Shown: positions 14,966 to 26,168, counted from the stretch's first letter. The stretch is DNA of 64,000 nucleotides from Chamaea fasciata (GCA_029207755.1 JARCOQ010000004.1:35030060-35094059), one strand, 5' to 3'. Program-made: numbers and translations. The notes: generated by a model not told the origin, from the letters alone.

Positions 14966-15634
14966 TGTCTTGGTTTAGGAAGACAGGTATCTGCTAGGTA
15001 AAATTACAATCAGAGGCTCTTTGGCAAAGATTTGGGAAATAGGAATAGCAGTTCTTTACTAGTATGTAATACAAAACAAACAAACACAAAAAAAACTCCC
15101 CCCCCCACCAAACAACTACAGCATTAATGAAAAACGACAACAGTACCAAGAACCTTGAGGGCTTTGTTTCACAAAACCCAGGGCAGTTTGGTTTCGGTGT
15201 CCCTGCAGGATCCTCAGAGCACCAAGCTGGAACAGTGGAAAAGTCCCGGGCTGGTAGGTGGGATGGCAGGGTGTCCCGGCAGGCAGGGGCAGGATGTCCC
15301 GGCAGCGCAGGGGGTGCAGGGTCACGCTGCAGCAAGAGGAGCAGCGCCGAAGAAGTTCGAAGGCAAGGCAGAAAGCGCCCAGCTTCTCCTCGGCGTGCTT
15401 TGCGGCGGCTGAGATCCTCGAGGAGCGGCCGACACGCGTCTCCCGAACGCCGGAAGCAGAAAAGCACGCAGCTGCCTCAAGCTGTGTCTTTTACCTGCGT
15501 TATCTCCCCCTTCCACCTTTTGTCCATCTCTTTGTTTCAGCCAAGCACTCTCAAGTATCCAACACCCGGTCCCCTTGGCAACCCGTGGGGAAAAAATTCC
15601 CCAGAGAAAGAAGGAACAAACCCAACCCCCAACA
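14966..15634 (-). repeat. 3' LTR of the ERVL provirus
   Basis: 669 bp, TG...CA on the plus strand (TGTCTTGG to CCCCCAACA). It is collinear with 20841-21511, differing at 15365 (A against G at 21242), at 15443 (C against T at 21320), and in a run of 9 rather than 11 C near 15099. In the minus reading direction the U3/R half is GC-rich. AGTAAA, a weak polyadenylation signal variant, occurs near 15052-15062 and would be the processing signal if used. Open frames inside the LTR start on non-ATG codons and look like by-products of GC content. Confidence 0.96.
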
Positions 15635-15660
15635 TTATCCACCCCGAATTTTTTTCCCAT
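15635..15660 (-). other. Candidate polypurine tract
   Basis: Immediately upstream of the 3' LTR in the minus direction the strand is mostly purine: an A run, then GGGGTGGATAA running into the LTR's TGTTGGGGG. This is where plus-strand DNA synthesis would be primed. It is interrupted by a few pyrimidines, so the exact primer boundaries are uncertain. Confidence 0.5.
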
Positions 15661-15747
15661 ACAAACATATTACATTGAGTTTTAACTATTAAAAATACAT
15701 ATATATATATATGCAAATATGGATGCAGCCACATTGTCATGGATAGT

Positions 15748-18700
15748 TCACCCCAAAACAAGGTCCCCTTGAGGTATGCATCGGGTCTCTCCATCCTTTT
15801 GCATCACCCACCAGGTGCAACCTGGTCCCTGAGCGAAGACAACCCCACGGATGGGATTGTCTTTGCTGGAGGCAGGATTAATCCAAACAGTTTTTCCCAG
15901 CATACCTCTCATGTGTACCACTGGAACCTTATCTCCGTCTGTCTTTTGCAAGGGCTCAGATTGGGCAGGACCTGCTCGGTTGGTGGAACCTCGAGTGTTC
16001 ACCAACCAGGTGGCCTTTGCTAAATTAGTATCCCAATTCTTAAAGGTTCCCCCACCCAGTGCTTTCAAGGTAGTTTTAAGCAGGCCATTGCACCGTTCAA
16101 CTTTCCCGGCCACTGGTGCATGATAAGGAATATGGTACACCCACTCAATGCCATGTTCTCTAGCCCAGGTGCTTATAAGACTATTCTTGAAATGAGTCCC
16201 ATTGTCCAACTCGATTCTCTCAGGGGTGCCATGTCTCCACAGGACTTGTTTTTCCAGGCCCAGGATGGTGTTCCGGGCAGTAGCATGAGGCACAGGGTAG
16301 GTCTCCAACCATCCAGTGGTGGCTTCCACTATGGTTAGCACATAACGCTTGCCCTGGCGAGTTTGGGGAAGGGTGATGTAGTCAATCTGCCAGGCTTCCC
16401 CATATTTATATTTGGACCACCGCCCACCATACCATAAGGGCTTCACCCGCTTGGCTTGCTTGATTGCAGCACATGTCTCACAGTCATGGATAACCTGAGA
16501 AATACTGTCCATGGTTAAATCCACCCCTCGGTCTCGGGCCCACTTATAGGTGGCATCTCTGCCCTGATGACCCGAGGCATCATGGGCCCATCGGGCTAGG
16601 AACAACTCTCCCTTGAGTTGCCAATCTAAATCTATCTTTGACACTTCTATCTTGGCAGCCTGATCTACCTGCTTGTTGTTTTGGTGTTCCTCATTAGCCC
16701 GACTCTTGGGAACATGGGCATCTACATGGCGGACTTTCACAGGCAGCTTCTCTACACGAGTGGCAACGTCCTTCCATTCATCAGCAGCCCAGATTGGTTT
16801 TCCTCTACGCTGCCAGTTGGCCTTTTTCCACCTTTCCAGCCAGCCCCACAGAGCATTGGCTACCATCCACGAATCAGTGTAGAGGTAGAGCTTTGGCCAC
16901 TTCTCTCTTTCAGCAATGTCAAGGGCTAATTGAACAGCTTTGAGTTCAGCAAGCTGACTTGATCCCCCTTCTCCTTCAGTGGCTTCTGCAACTTGTCGTG
17001 TGGGGCTCCATACGGCTGCTTTCCACTTACGGTTCATTCCCACGATGCAACAGGAACCGTCAGTGAAGAGAGCGTAGTGTGTTTCTTCTGCTGGCAGTTG
17101 GTTGTATGGAGGAGCTTCTTCAGCTCGTGTCACTTGTACCTGCTCCTCTTCGTCCGTGAAACCGAAGTTTTCTCCTTCCGGCCAGTTTGTAATTATCTCC
17201 AAAATCCCAGGGTGATTTGGGTTTCCAATACGGGCACGCTGTGTGATGAGGGCAGTCCATTTGCTCCATGTGGCATCGGTGGCATGGTGCGTGGAGGGAG
17301 CCTTTCCTTTAAACATCCACCCTAGCACTGGTAGTCGGGGTGCCAAGAGGAGTTGTGCTTCTGTGCCAATCACTTCTGAGGCGGCTTGAACTCCTTCATA
17401 GGCGGCCAAGATCTCCTTCTCTGTGGGAGTGTAGTTGGCTTCAGATCCTCTGTAACTTCGACTCCAGAATCCCAGTGGTCGGCCTCGGGTCTCCCCTGGC
17501 ACCTTCTGCCAAAGGCTCCAGGACAAACCGTTGTTCCCGGCTGCAGAATAAAGCACATTCTTCACATCTGGTCCCGTCCTGACTGGGCCAAGGGCTACTG
17601 CATGAGCAATCTCCTGCTTGATCTGGGCAAAGGCTTGTTGCTGTTCAGGGCCCCAGTGGAAATTGTTTTTCTTGCGGGTAACCAGGTAGAGAGGGCTCAC
17701 GATCTGACTGTACTCAGGAATGTGCATCCTCCAAAAACCTATGGCTCCTAGGAAAGCTTGTGTTTCCTTTTTGCTGGTCGGTGGAGACATTGCTGTGATC
17801 TTATCAATGACTTCAGTGGGGATCTGCCGCCGTCCATCTTGCCACTTTACTCCCAGGAACTGGATCTCTCTGGCAGGTCCCTTGACTTTGCTCTTCTTGA
17901 TGGCAAACCCGGCTTTCAGCAAAATCTGGATGATCCTCTCTCCTTTCTCGAACACTTCAGCTGCAGTCTTTCCCCACACAATGATGTCATCAATGTACTG
18001 TAGATGTTCCGGAGCCTCACCTTTCTCCAGTGCAGCCTGGATCAGCCCATGGCAGATGGTGGGGCTGTGTTTCCACCCCTGGGGCAGCCGGTTCCAGGTG
18101 TACTGCACGCCCCTCCAGGTGAAAGCAAACTGAGGCCTGCATTCTGCAGCCAGAGGAATGGAGAAAAATGCATTGGCAATGTCAATAGTGGCATACCACC
18201 TCGCTGCCTTGGACTCCAGCTCGTACTGAAGTTCCAGCATGTCCGGCACAGCAGCGCTCAGCGGTGGAGTCACTTCATTCAATGCACGATAGTCCACAGT
18301 CAGTCTCCATTCTCCATCAGACTTGCGCACAGGCCAGATGGGGCTGTTGAAGGGTGAGTGGGTTTTGCTGACCACCCCTTGGCTCTCCAGCTCACGGATC
18401 ATCTTGTGGATGGGGATCACAGCGTCCCGATTTGTCCGATACTGCCGACGGTGCACTGTCGAGGTGGCAACAGGTACTTGTTGTTCTTCTACCTTCAGGA
18501 GTCCCACTGCAGATGGGTTCTCTGATAGTCCCGGCAAGGTGTTCAACTGCTTAATGTTCTCTGTCTCCACAGCAGCTATTCCAAAAGCCCATCTGAGTCC
18601 TTTAGGGTCTTTATAATATCCATTCCTGAGGAAGTCTATGCCCAGAATACACAGAGCCTCTGGGCCGGTCACAATCGGAAGTTTCTGCCACTCCTTCCCG

Positions 18701-18930
18701 GTCAGGCTCACCTCGGCTTCAACCAGAGTCAGTTCCTGTGATCCCCCCATCACCCTGGCAATGGAAATCGGTTCTGCCCCCACATGTCCTGATGGCATTA
18801 GAGTACACTGCGACCCAGTATCTACTAAAGCTTCATATTTTTGTGGCTCTGATGTGCCAGGCCATCGAATCCACACAGTCCAAAAAACCCGATTTTCCCG
18901 TGCCTCTTCCTGGCTAGAGGCAGGGCCCCT
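15748..18930 (-). CDS. pol: Pro-Pol polyprotein (protease, RT, RNase H, integrase)
   Basis: A 1060-codon open frame starting right after the gag TAG (residue 1 at 18930) with no internal stop, ending TGA at 15748-15750. Domains in order: aspartic protease with DTG at 37-39 and ILGID at about 95-99; reverse transcriptase with the first catalytic Asp at 250, LPQG at 282-285 and YIDD at 312-315; an ERVL-type thumb and connection (FWRMHIPEYS); RNase H with Asp 624, Glu 662, Asp 686 and Asp 756; integrase with the zinc site His 783, His 788, Cys 817, Cys 820 and the catalytic triad Asp 850, Asp 909, Glu 945 (35 residues between the last two). The C-terminal integrase domain ends the protein. No dUTPase follows integrase, unlike mammalian HERV-L and MuERV-L. 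The frame has no ATG near its start and is in phase with gag, so expression as a Gag-Pol readthrough product is inferred. All catalytic residues are present. Confidence 0.97.
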   Translation of the reverse strand, partial: RGPASSQEEARENRVFWTVWIRWPGTSEPQKYEALVDTGSQCTLMPSGHVGAEPISIARVMGGSQELTLVEAEVSLTGKEWQKLPIVTGPEALCILGIDFLRNGYYKDPKGLRWAFGIAAVETENIKQLNTLPGLSENPSAVGLLKVEEQQVPVATSTVHRRQYRTNRDAVIPIHKMIRELESQGVVSKTHSPFNSPIWPVRKSDGEWRLTVDYRALNEVTPPLSAAVPDMLELQYELESKAARWYATIDIANAFFSIPLAAECRPQFAFTWRGVQYTWNRLPQGWKHSPTICHGLIQAALEKGEAPEHLQYIDDIIVWGKTAAEVFEKGERIIQILLKAGFAIKKSKVKGPAREIQFLGVKWQDGRRQIPTEVIDKITAMSPPTSKKETQAFLGAIGFWRMHIPEYSQIVSPLYLVTRKKNNFHWGPEQQQAFAQIKQEIAHAVALGPVRTGPDVKNVLYSAAGNNGLSWSLWQKVPGETRGRPLGFWSRSYRGSEANYTPTEKEILAAYEGVQAASEVIGTEAQLLLAPRLPVLGWMFKGKAPSTHHATDATWSKWTALITQRARIGNPNHPGILEIITNWPEGENFGFTDEEEQVQVTRAEEAPPYNQLPAEETHYALFTDGSCCIVGMNRKWKAAVWSPTRQVAEATEGEGGSSQLAELKAVQLALDIAEREKWPKLYLYTDSWMVANALWGWLERWKKANWQRRGKPIWAADEWKDVATRVEKLPVKVRHVDAHVPKSRANEEHQNNKQVDQAAKIEVSKIDLDWQLKGELFLARWAHDASGHQGRDATYKWARDRGVDLTMDSISQVIHDCETCAAIKQAKRVKPLWYGGRWSKYKYGEAWQIDYITLPQTRQGKRYVLTIVEATTGWLETYPVPHATARNTILGLEKQVLWRHGTPERIELDNGTHFKNSLISTWAREHGIEWVYHIPYHAPVAGKVERCNGLLKTTLKALGGGTFKNWDTNLAKATWLVNTRGSTNRAGPAQSEPLQKTDGDKVPVVHMRGMLGKTVWINPASSKDNPIRGVVFAQGPGCTWWVMQKDGETRCIPQGDLVLG

Positions 18931-18933
18931 CTA
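18856..18933 (-). promoter_or_regulatory. Gag-Pol readthrough site: TAG plus hairpin / possible pseudoknot
   Basis: The gag frame stops at TAG (18931-18933) and pol continues in the same frame. Five bases later a stem forms: the 5' arm at 18925-18916 (CCCTGCCTCT) pairs with the 3' arm at 18907-18897 (AGAGGCA, then CGGG with one bulged C), giving about 10 base pairs round an 8-base loop. The loop bases GCCAGG (18914-18909) are complementary to CCTGGC at 18861-18856, so an H-type pseudoknot is possible. Gammaretroviruses use a UAG with a downstream pseudoknot for readthrough. The analogy here is inference from position and pairing only. Confidence 0.6.
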
Positions 18934-20712
18934 GCACTGGTTATTATTCCCTTCTTGGACGTACATGGTAGAGGTTCCTTCGAGGGAATCTGACACAGCA
19001 TTCCCACCTCCGTAATACCTGGCAGCTTGCTCATGGGAGGCTGAGGCTACCTTCATTCTAGTGGAACTCCCTCTGTTAGCGTTTCTCTCCTTGAGCTCAC
19101 GTACCCGTGCTGCCAGGACAGAAGTAGGTTTCCCATGCCACGCTCCCATGTCCTCCCCATGGTCCCGCAGATAAAACCACAGGTCAGCTCGAGGGGTGTA
19201 CCCTCTCTCTCTCGCTGGGGAATGTTGGGCTCTGATTCTGGGGCCTGTGACTCGCACTGGTGCTACATGGGAACTGTTCCTTCTCATCTCCTCTCTCATT
19301 TCCCTCATCTCCTCTTTGAGTTCCTTCACCACCGCAGAGACATGAGCCTGCATTGGACCACTGATCATACTTTCATAATTTCTGAGCTTGTTGGCAACAG
19401 AACCCACTGTCTCTCGGTTATCCTCGGCATTAATTGTTGCGATGAATGTGGCGTATTGGGATGGTCCATGAGTTGCCAGATTCCACAACATGTGCCCTGT
19501 GCATTTAACCTTGTCGGGGTCATTATCATGCTGTCCGGTCCTCCCTAAAAGTACTTCCAATACTGCCACTTCTCTCAACTGTTGGATTCCTTCCTCAAGG
19601 GTCTTCCATCGCATTCTATTGTTGTGCTCTTGCATTCTGTCTCTGTGGACAAATCTCTCTCTCACACTCATTAGAAGTCGTTCCCAAAGGGGAAGGGGCC
19701 TTTGCTCTCTTACAAATACCTGATTTATACCTGAGTCCTGGGTCAAGGGTCCCAAATTCCTTGCTTCAGCACTATCCAGTTGCACACCTGTACCCATAAG
19801 GTCCCAGACTCGAAGTAGCCAGGCTGTATAAGCCTCACGTCCTCGTCGTGCAATATCTTTTTGCAGATTACGTAGACTTTCATATGTCAGGGACTCAGTG
19901 ATGATCTCAACCTGTGGCTCTTCTGTGGACTGTGAGGACCCTCCTTTCTTACCCTTAATATCAGGATCTGACGATTTCACTTTACACTTCCTTGTTTCCA
20001 CAGGGGCGACTGCTGCTGGCTGTGGCTGCCCTTGTGGTTCAGCTGGAACCTGGACAGTTGTAACATCTGTGGGTTCCACTGCTGCACCATCAGTCTCTGC
20101 CTTCTTGGGGCAGGGGGAGGGTTTTTCATGAGCTGGGGAAATGTACTCTTTCAGCATTTGGCCTATCTCTTTTACCAGAACCTCAACCCAATCCGGGTGG
20201 GTCCTTTCTGAGGCAGGCTGTGGGGCAGAGTCAGGCTCTGGGGTATCATCCCTATTCTGTGGGCTAGGTATCAGGGTGGTTATCCAGGTCAATCTTCCCT
20301 TATCTCTGAATGCTAAACAGAATACGCATATTAGCAGCACCAGCCATTGTATGATATCATTAGCATTCAGAGAGGATTTAAACCCTTCAAAAACTGGTGG
20401 GGCAGACCCAAAGAGATGGGTAAAGGGTTGGGAAAAAGAAACTTCCCCCGGTGTCATTTCCTCACAGTAGGTACCATTGTTAAAGTAACTCCAAAAACAC
20501 ACAGTTAGTGTACGATAGCCCTGAATCCATGTGCCTGCCTTCCAGAGGAAATTAAAAATCCATGAGTTCTTCACCTTATTAAGCCATAAAATAAACTGGA
20601 TGACAGTCACAGTAGCCTTAGTTATAGGGCCCATGTTTAGATAAGGGCCTGCAAATGGAAGGAATACAGCCACAACCACATGCCACCCAAACCAGGCTAA
20701 GTTAGACCACAT
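18931..20712 (-). CDS. gag: Gag polyprotein with N-terminal membrane segments
   Basis: 593 codons from the first in-frame ATG (20712-20710) to TAG (18931-18933). The frame is open 13 codons further upstream but without an ATG. The N-terminus is strongly hydrophobic: segments at about residues 5-22 and 32-44, then a loop with cysteines at 72 and 83 and an NGT sequon at 79-81, then a clear membrane span at about 120-135 (IIQWLVLLICVFCLAF). Next come an acidic, proline-rich linker (about 150-267), a helical capsid-like region (about 274-447) and a charged coiled-coil-like stretch (KELKEEMREMREEMRR, about 463-478). The C-terminus is basic without any CCHC zinc knuckle, and I find no PPxY or P(T/S)AP late motif. 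The capsid assignment comes from position and helical character, not from a motif. The membrane segments suggest assembly on internal membranes, which is inference. Confidence 0.9.
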   Translation of the reverse strand: MWSNLAWFGWHVVVAVFLPFAGPYLNMGPITKATVTVIQFILWLNKVKNSWIFNFLWKAGTWIQGYRTLTVCFWSYFNNGTYCEEMTPGEVSFSQPFTHLFGSAPPVFEGFKSSLNANDIIQWLVLLICVFCLAFRDKGRLTWITTLIPSPQNRDDTPEPDSAPQPASERTHPDWVEVLVKEIGQMLKEYISPAHEKPSPCPKKAETDGAAVEPTDVTTVQVPAEPQGQPQPAAVAPVETRKCKVKSSDPDIKGKKGGSSQSTEEPQVEIITESLTYESLRNLQKDIARRGREAYTAWLLRVWDLMGTGVQLDSAEARNLGPLTQDSGINQVFVREQRPLPLWERLLMSVRERFVHRDRMQEHNNRMRWKTLEEGIQQLREVAVLEVLLGRTGQHDNDPDKVKCTGHMLWNLATHGPSQYATFIATINAEDNRETVGSVANKLRNYESMISGPMQAHVSAVVKELKEEMREMREEMRRNSSHVAPVRVTGPRIRAQHSPARERGYTPRADLWFYLRDHGEDMGAWHGKPTSVLAARVRELKERNANRGSSTRMKVASASHEQAARYYGGGNAVSDSLEGTSTMYVQEGNNNQC

Positions 20713-20816
20713 GATGCAGCCTAATGAGGTTTTTATATCCAACGCACACAAAAGAAAGTACTAGGTTAGTTAAGAACTGCTATTTCTCTTCCCTTTTCTT
20801 TTCTCAGTGCCCTCAA

Positions 20817-20835
20817 GCCCCACACTTGGGCGCCA
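20817..20835 (-). other. Primer binding site, tRNA-Lys-like
   Basis: Five bases inside the 5' LTR edge the minus strand reads TGGCGCCCAAGTGTGGGGC. This matches the complement of the tRNA-Lys (CUU) 3' end as I know it, apart from a C-to-GT change in the middle. It is not a leucine-type site, although the Pol is ERVL-like. The leader from here to the gag ATG is only about 100 bases. Confidence 0.8.
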
Positions 20836-20840
20836 AAATC

Positions 20841-21511
20841 TGTCTTGGTTTAGGAAGACAGGTATCTGCTAGGTAAAATTACAATCAGAGGCTCTTTGGC
20901 AAAGATTTGGGAAATAGGAATAGCAGTTCTTTACTAGTATGTAATACAAAACAAACAAACACAAAAAAAACTCCCCCCCCCCCACCAAACAACTACAGCA
21001 TTAATGAAAAACGACAACAGTACCAAGAACCTTGAGGGCTTTGTTTCACAAAACCCAGGGCAGTTTGGTTTCGGTGTCCCTGCAGGATCCTCAGAGCACC
21101 AAGCTGGAACAGTGGAAAAGTCCCGGGCTGGTAGGTGGGATGGCAGGGTGTCCCGGCAGGCAGGGGCAGGATGTCCCGGCAGCGCAGGGGGTGCAGGGTC
21201 ACGCTGCAGCAAGAGGAGCAGCGCCGAAGAAGTTCGAAGGCGAGGCAGAAAGCGCCCAGCTTCTCCTCGGCGTGCTTTGCGGCGGCTGAGATCCTCGAGG
21301 AGCGGCCGACACGCGTCTCTCGAACGCCGGAAGCAGAAAAGCACGCAGCTGCCTCAAGCTGTGTCTTTTACCTGCGTTATCTCCCCCTTCCACCTTTTGT
21401 CCATCTCTTTGTTTCAGCCAAGCACTCTCAAGTATCCAACACCCGGTCCCCTTGGCAACCCGTGGGGAAAAAATTCCCCAGAGAAAGAAGGAACAAACCC
21501 AACCCCCAACA
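20841..21511 (-). promoter_or_regulatory. 5' LTR (promoter) of the ERVL provirus
   Basis: 671 bp, the partner of 14966-15634. In the minus direction it starts at 21511 with TGTTGGGGG and ends at 20841 with CCAAGACA. The U3/R part is GC- and CpG-rich and contains restriction-like palindromes but no convincing TATA box. Start-site position cannot be set from sequence alone. Confidence 0.95.
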
Positions 21512-21516
21512 CACTG
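21512..21516. repeat. Target-site duplication, right copy
   Basis: CACTG directly after the right LTR, identical to 14961-14965. Confidence 0.93.
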
Positions 21517-21938
21517 TCAACTCATTTTTGCAAAGGAAACAGGATTTGGCTCTTTTTGTGAAGTTTTATTTCTTAGACAATATTTATTTCTTAGACAAAT
21601 CCTTCTATTTCTCCCCTACCTGCAATGGAGAAAAATGTTATTCAGTGTGTTATTTATACTGATTGTATTATCTTTATCTGTTTGTTTTAAACCAACAAGT
21701 AGGGCAAAAAAAAAATTGGTAGAGTGGTTGATTTTCTTCATTTCCTATTGCTACGTTTTTTTGGCAGGGAAGTTGTATGAAAGCTAGATAAAGGATCATC
21801 CTCCTAAAGCAGAGTAAAATAAAGCAGCCATCCTCAGGTCAGTCCTGCCTTTGGAGATATATACTTTCAGAAAGCGCAACTCACAGACCTGGGAATTCAA
21901 TATTCTATTTAACCCTCCAAGCAACTATAATATTGAGG

Positions 21939-21994
<56 letters not shown>

Positions 21995-22810
21995 CTTCCG
22001 GGACTGTATTTTACCGTGTTGTGTCTAAAAGGTATGATGTTTAATCATGGTACTTAACAGACATCCTTGGCAATCTTGGGCTTATCTTGTTTACATCTTC
22101 TACCAAGATGTGTCCTGAACTGCTTGCCTGCACATTGCCACCATCTCCTACCCTTTGTGATACCCCATTAGTGCAAACATTCACAAGTAGCCACAGAGGA
22201 CATTTGACTCCTTCAAAGGTGCTTTGCCAAGGACTATAGAGGAACCTTGCAGGGGATTTGTAACCTTGGAAAGAAACATATGTGCCTGAACCTGTTTTTC
22301 AGAAGAATTCCTGTCCTTGTCACAGCTATCCTTTCAAGTTTTTAACATGATACTTTTATATAGGGTATCTATGATTTTGTCACTTTGTTCATGGACGTAA
22401 TTTAAGACAAGTGGAAATACATGAAGTTCTGCTAATAAAATGCAGAGTGATGTTTACCATGGTATGACTGAAGAGGTGCTAGAAGGACTCGGAAGCTGGT
22501 TCCACAAATCATTTGATTGCACAAGGTGAGAAATATCTGTTAGTACTCAATGTTTGAGAAAGTAGGCCTCCAATGAAAAATGCTGCTAGAAACCAAAGCA
22601 GGAGGAATTAATAAAACAATTCACTTCTGAATAAGATTATGGGAAAACAACTAAAAGTATAAAATCATAGACTATGAACATTTCAAATAGATGTTAAAAA
22701 ATATCAGATTGTATTTCTTGTTACTTAATCTTTACGAGAAACTGAAAATAATTCAGTTACTTTAATAGTATAGGTCGTATGCAGACAGCAACAGAGAGAC
22801 ATGTTTCCTA
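21517..22810. other. Non-coding gap with long poly-T
   Basis: No gene recognised. It contains a 20-base direct duplication (TTTATTTCTTAGACAA, about 21565-21602) and a poly-T at 21942-21994. The moderately GC-balanced stretch at 22070-22330 may be an old repeat I cannot name. Confidence 0.5.
21942..21994. repeat. Poly-T tract
   Basis: About 53 consecutive T. On the minus strand it would be a poly-A tail, but no retrocopy or LINE body is recognisable next to it. Confidence 0.93.
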
Positions 22811-22815
22811 AACAT

Positions 22816-23434
22816 TGTCTTGGGATGACTTTATAATGCTTGTATCCCCATGTCTGTTCTGTTTATGCTGGATATTAAGTTCTGCACCTTTAAGACTGGT
22901 TTCGAGAGCGAAGGGTGTAGTTTGTTTTGAGAGCCTGCACTCACTCCCCTGCATTCCCACGGACTGTGCTGCCTGCAGCAGGGAGGGACAGCGGGAGAGA
23001 GCTTTCCTTTGCTTTTAGTTAGTTTGTAGCTAGCTGAGGCAGAGAAGTTCCCTGGACTGTGGCTTTTCTGTGTCTTGGAACTGCTCAGCCTGCCCTGGAC
23101 TGAAAACCCAGCAGAGCACCAGGAGTTCACACCTGTGTCCCACCAGGGCCCGGGATGTGGCATTTTCCAGCACAGGAGTGATTGATGGGAGACAGAGGAG
23201 CCGAGCTGCACCCCACGACAAGGACCCTCTGAATTTGCCGTTTCTTCAGAACAACGAGAGGCTCCACTGTTAAATGTTAATAATTTTTTGTTCTTGTGAA
23301 TACTTTGCTTGTTAAATAAACAGGTTTTTTCCACTTTTCCCCAAGGAAATCTTTTCCCGAGCCAGTAGGGGGAGGGGATGCTTGAATCTGCTTTCTAGAG
23401 AAGTTTCTTCCCAAATTTGCCCTAAACTAGGACA
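22816..23434 (+). mobile_element. Avian ERVL-type solo LTR with exact AACAT duplication
   Basis: 619 bp from TGTCTTGGGATGAC to CCTAAACTAGGACA, an imperfect inverted terminal pair. AACAT sits immediately before (22811-22815) and after (23435-23439), an exact 5-bp duplication. AATAAA at 23315-23320 followed by a T-rich/C-rich stretch sets plus orientation. The middle is moderately GC-rich. Short open frames inside have no domain. It belongs to a different LTR family from the provirus at 14966-21511, although the termini are similar. Confidence 0.88.
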
Positions 23435-23439
23435 AACAT

Positions 23440-26024
23440 TTCAAGATATTCATGAATTGATTTTTATTTTAGATTTAGAGACAAATGGTTTTCAAAAGGA
23501 AAACATAAGATGTTGTGTGACTGATTGACAGTCAGTAAAATTTTTTTGAGGTGGCTGTTTGTGGAAAATTAGGAAGTGCACTCACTTATATATTTCAGAA
23601 GAAAATTTCTGTCAAACCTTTTTACTTATTCCAGGGCTTTTATTCTTGAGGGCTTCTTAGAAACTACCAGAAAGATTATTTCTCTGGGCATCTTTGGAAT
23701 ATACTGGTATGTAATACCTGTGGGGGAGGTGATTTTCTCTTAATTGAGTCATTCAAATGATGACAAAACTCAAAAGTATATTCATTAAAAATACTCAACT
23801 GACAAGAGATTTAATGCTCAGTGGGGACAAATGGTTTAGTGTATTTAAAGAATTTTAGAGACTGATAGGCTTACTATTGTGAGTAATTCCACTGAAGTAA
23901 ATAATACAATGTGCGTATTGGTTTAAAGACCAGTGTAACAGTATGTTAGAATTACTGAAGTTCTTTAATCTAAATCTTAACTATGGAGCAAGACCTGGAT
24001 CTGGGAATATATTTTAATTTGAAAATCACTGTGTGTGCATATTATTATGAATAGAATTTCATTATATTTTGCTGTACACTGTATCTGAGCTCACTAGAGC
24101 ACATATCTGAAATAGCATACACTGAATGTTGCCATCTGCTGTGGATATCCTTTTGCCAGTGTGATCAAAAATACCTGCCTTTATATTTATTCTAAGCTTG
24201 CAGTGGTGACTTGAATTCATTTGAATCTTGTTATTCAAAAGAAAAGGAAGATGAACTGATATAAATATGTATAAAAAATTATACTTAATTATATTTTGAA
24301 AATGGAACGTTCAGAAATGTAAAATCTTAATCTCTGTTCACAGGAGTGCAAATTTTTAGTGGCTTTAGTAATTATTACTTTATGATGATGTTTTCTGTAG
24401 TGGAATTTGGATTTTTTAGGTCTGAAATTCTTTTTCCTATCTCAGAAGTTTAACAGAATTTCAAAATCAGCATTGGTATAAACAGGTATAACTTTAGAGA
24501 CTTCTATTTAGAGTAGGAGGTTAGTTTATTTTATACACTTACATAGACAGCATCATCAGTAATCTACCTCTTTAATTTAGAAATTCCTTAGACCTCAAGG
24601 CTAATTCAGTAAAAATAGAAGATTTTGGCTCAGTTTCCATACATACGCAGGTTTGCTTGTAGAAGTTGCTGTGCATGCTAGAAAGGGTTCTGTGAACCCA
24701 GTGAAAAGTTAGATTAATCCATCTGAGTTTAGGTTTTCTAAACCACTACATACATAATTGGGTGACTCCTAGTTTTGCTGCATGAATTTCTCAGGCTCTC
24801 CATCTTTGGTTTTCACACTAAATTTTTATTAGAAATTGTTGTGTAAAAAAGAAATTCTTATGAATTAGGCATGGCCTGAATTCTTACCTTCTTTTTTGAT
24901 TGTGCTGCTCACAATTTTGGTATACAATGGGTATACTCACAAGAGGATTTGGGATACGAAGCATTGTACTGCAGGACCATGAGAAACAAAGAGAAGGTTT
25001 TTATAAAAACTCATTTTAACATTCATACATTTCTTATCTTGCAAGTTTTGAACACTTAACTAGTAGTAGCCTATCAAGTATAACTTACATTAGACAATTA
25101 AATGGTCATTTAGGATTAGTTATTATGGCTGTGCATACACATATCGTAACTTTTGAAGTCTGTAATACAATTTGCAACAAAATCATGTAAATTGTGCATA
25201 GCTCTTCTATGAAGAACAGAGTGGGAAAATAATTTCACACTGCATTGGATATGAAGGAAACTTGAAAATTATTTAGTTACAGATTTCTCTGACCAGGCTT
25301 GCAAAATGGCATATATTATGTTAATGGACAAAAATTTGAAAATGAACTTGAATATTAAACACAGTAAGTTTGGGTTCTGACATGAATGCAGGCATGATTG
25401 GTGTATGGAATGCAAAGTAGATACTTCTTTAACCCTTACTCTTATGGAGTAAGAAATAATGTCTTGTATATCAAAACACCTGTAATTATAAGTGATATAT
25501 CAATAGCAAATTTTATTGCTATTAAAGCCAATTTCCTGTCAAATCAAATTCTAAAGCTTAGTGTTCCTCCAGTAATTCAGTTGTGTTTTGCTCTGTTACC
25601 TAAAATAAGCCCAAGAGCAGCAGATTTTACTGTCAATAATCCTGGGAGATGAGCTGCTTCTGCCTTTGTGGCAGCCATGGGCATCCTCTGGGAAGCATGC
25701 AGGAATGATGAGCACTGCTCCCTGTGAAGTGGCCACATGAGTCATGTATCACTCACTGATGATTGTTAGGTTTGTGGTGAAGGCATCTATCACAGCTATA
25801 ATCATGACTGAGAAGTGAAGGACTAACAAGCACATTAAGTACTCTCATCATCAGTATGCCAGATATGTCATCAGCCTTTAGCCAGTTTTTGCACAGTTTC
25901 TGAACTCTGCAATAAGGGTAGATGCATGTTTAGTTATTTTGCTTAGCTTCAGCCAAAAAGGATGAGGATTGCATGAAATAGTCCTGAGGAGTCACACTGC
26001 ACATTGCACAAGGAGGGCTCTATG
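23440..26024. other. AT-rich non-coding stretch
   Basis: Nothing recognised: no repeat family, no exon-like frame with protein character. Confidence 0.5.
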
Positions 26025-26168
26025 CTCCACATCCGTGGAGGAACTAAAAGCTGCCCTGGATGGGGGCCTGAGGAACCTCATGGGTCTTCAGGACTGGGCC
26101 TGGTTTGAACAGGGGATTAGATGGCCTCCAGAGACTCCTTGCAAATTAAATTACTGTATGATTAATGG
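26025..26168 (+). mobile_element. CR1 LINE 3'-end fragment
   Basis: The GGGATTAGATGGCCTCCAGAG block, followed by a decayed ATTACTGTATGATTAATGG tail, matches the usual CR1 ending in which the element speaks of a target-like GGACTAGATGACCTC block before ATTCTATGATTC repeats. Short and 5'-truncated. Confidence 0.7.

Larger units (their letters stand above)
14966..21511 (-). mobile_element. Complete young ERVL-type endogenous retrovirus
   Basis: Full-length provirus of 6546 bp read on the minus strand: 5' LTR (20841-21511), primer binding site, gag, in-frame TAG, pro-pol, short 3' leader and 3' LTR (14966-15634). Both coding frames are open throughout, the LTRs differ at only two substitutions plus C-run length, and a 5-bp CACTG duplication brackets the element. 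RT and connection-domain sequence, for example the FWRMHIPEYSQIVSPLY motif, is characteristic of ERVL rather than alpha-, beta- or gammaretrovirus Pol. There is no env and no dUTPase. The element is probably recent and may still have been mobile lately, which is inference from LTR similarity. It lies in a repeat-rich, gene-poor neighbourhood. Confidence 0.96.
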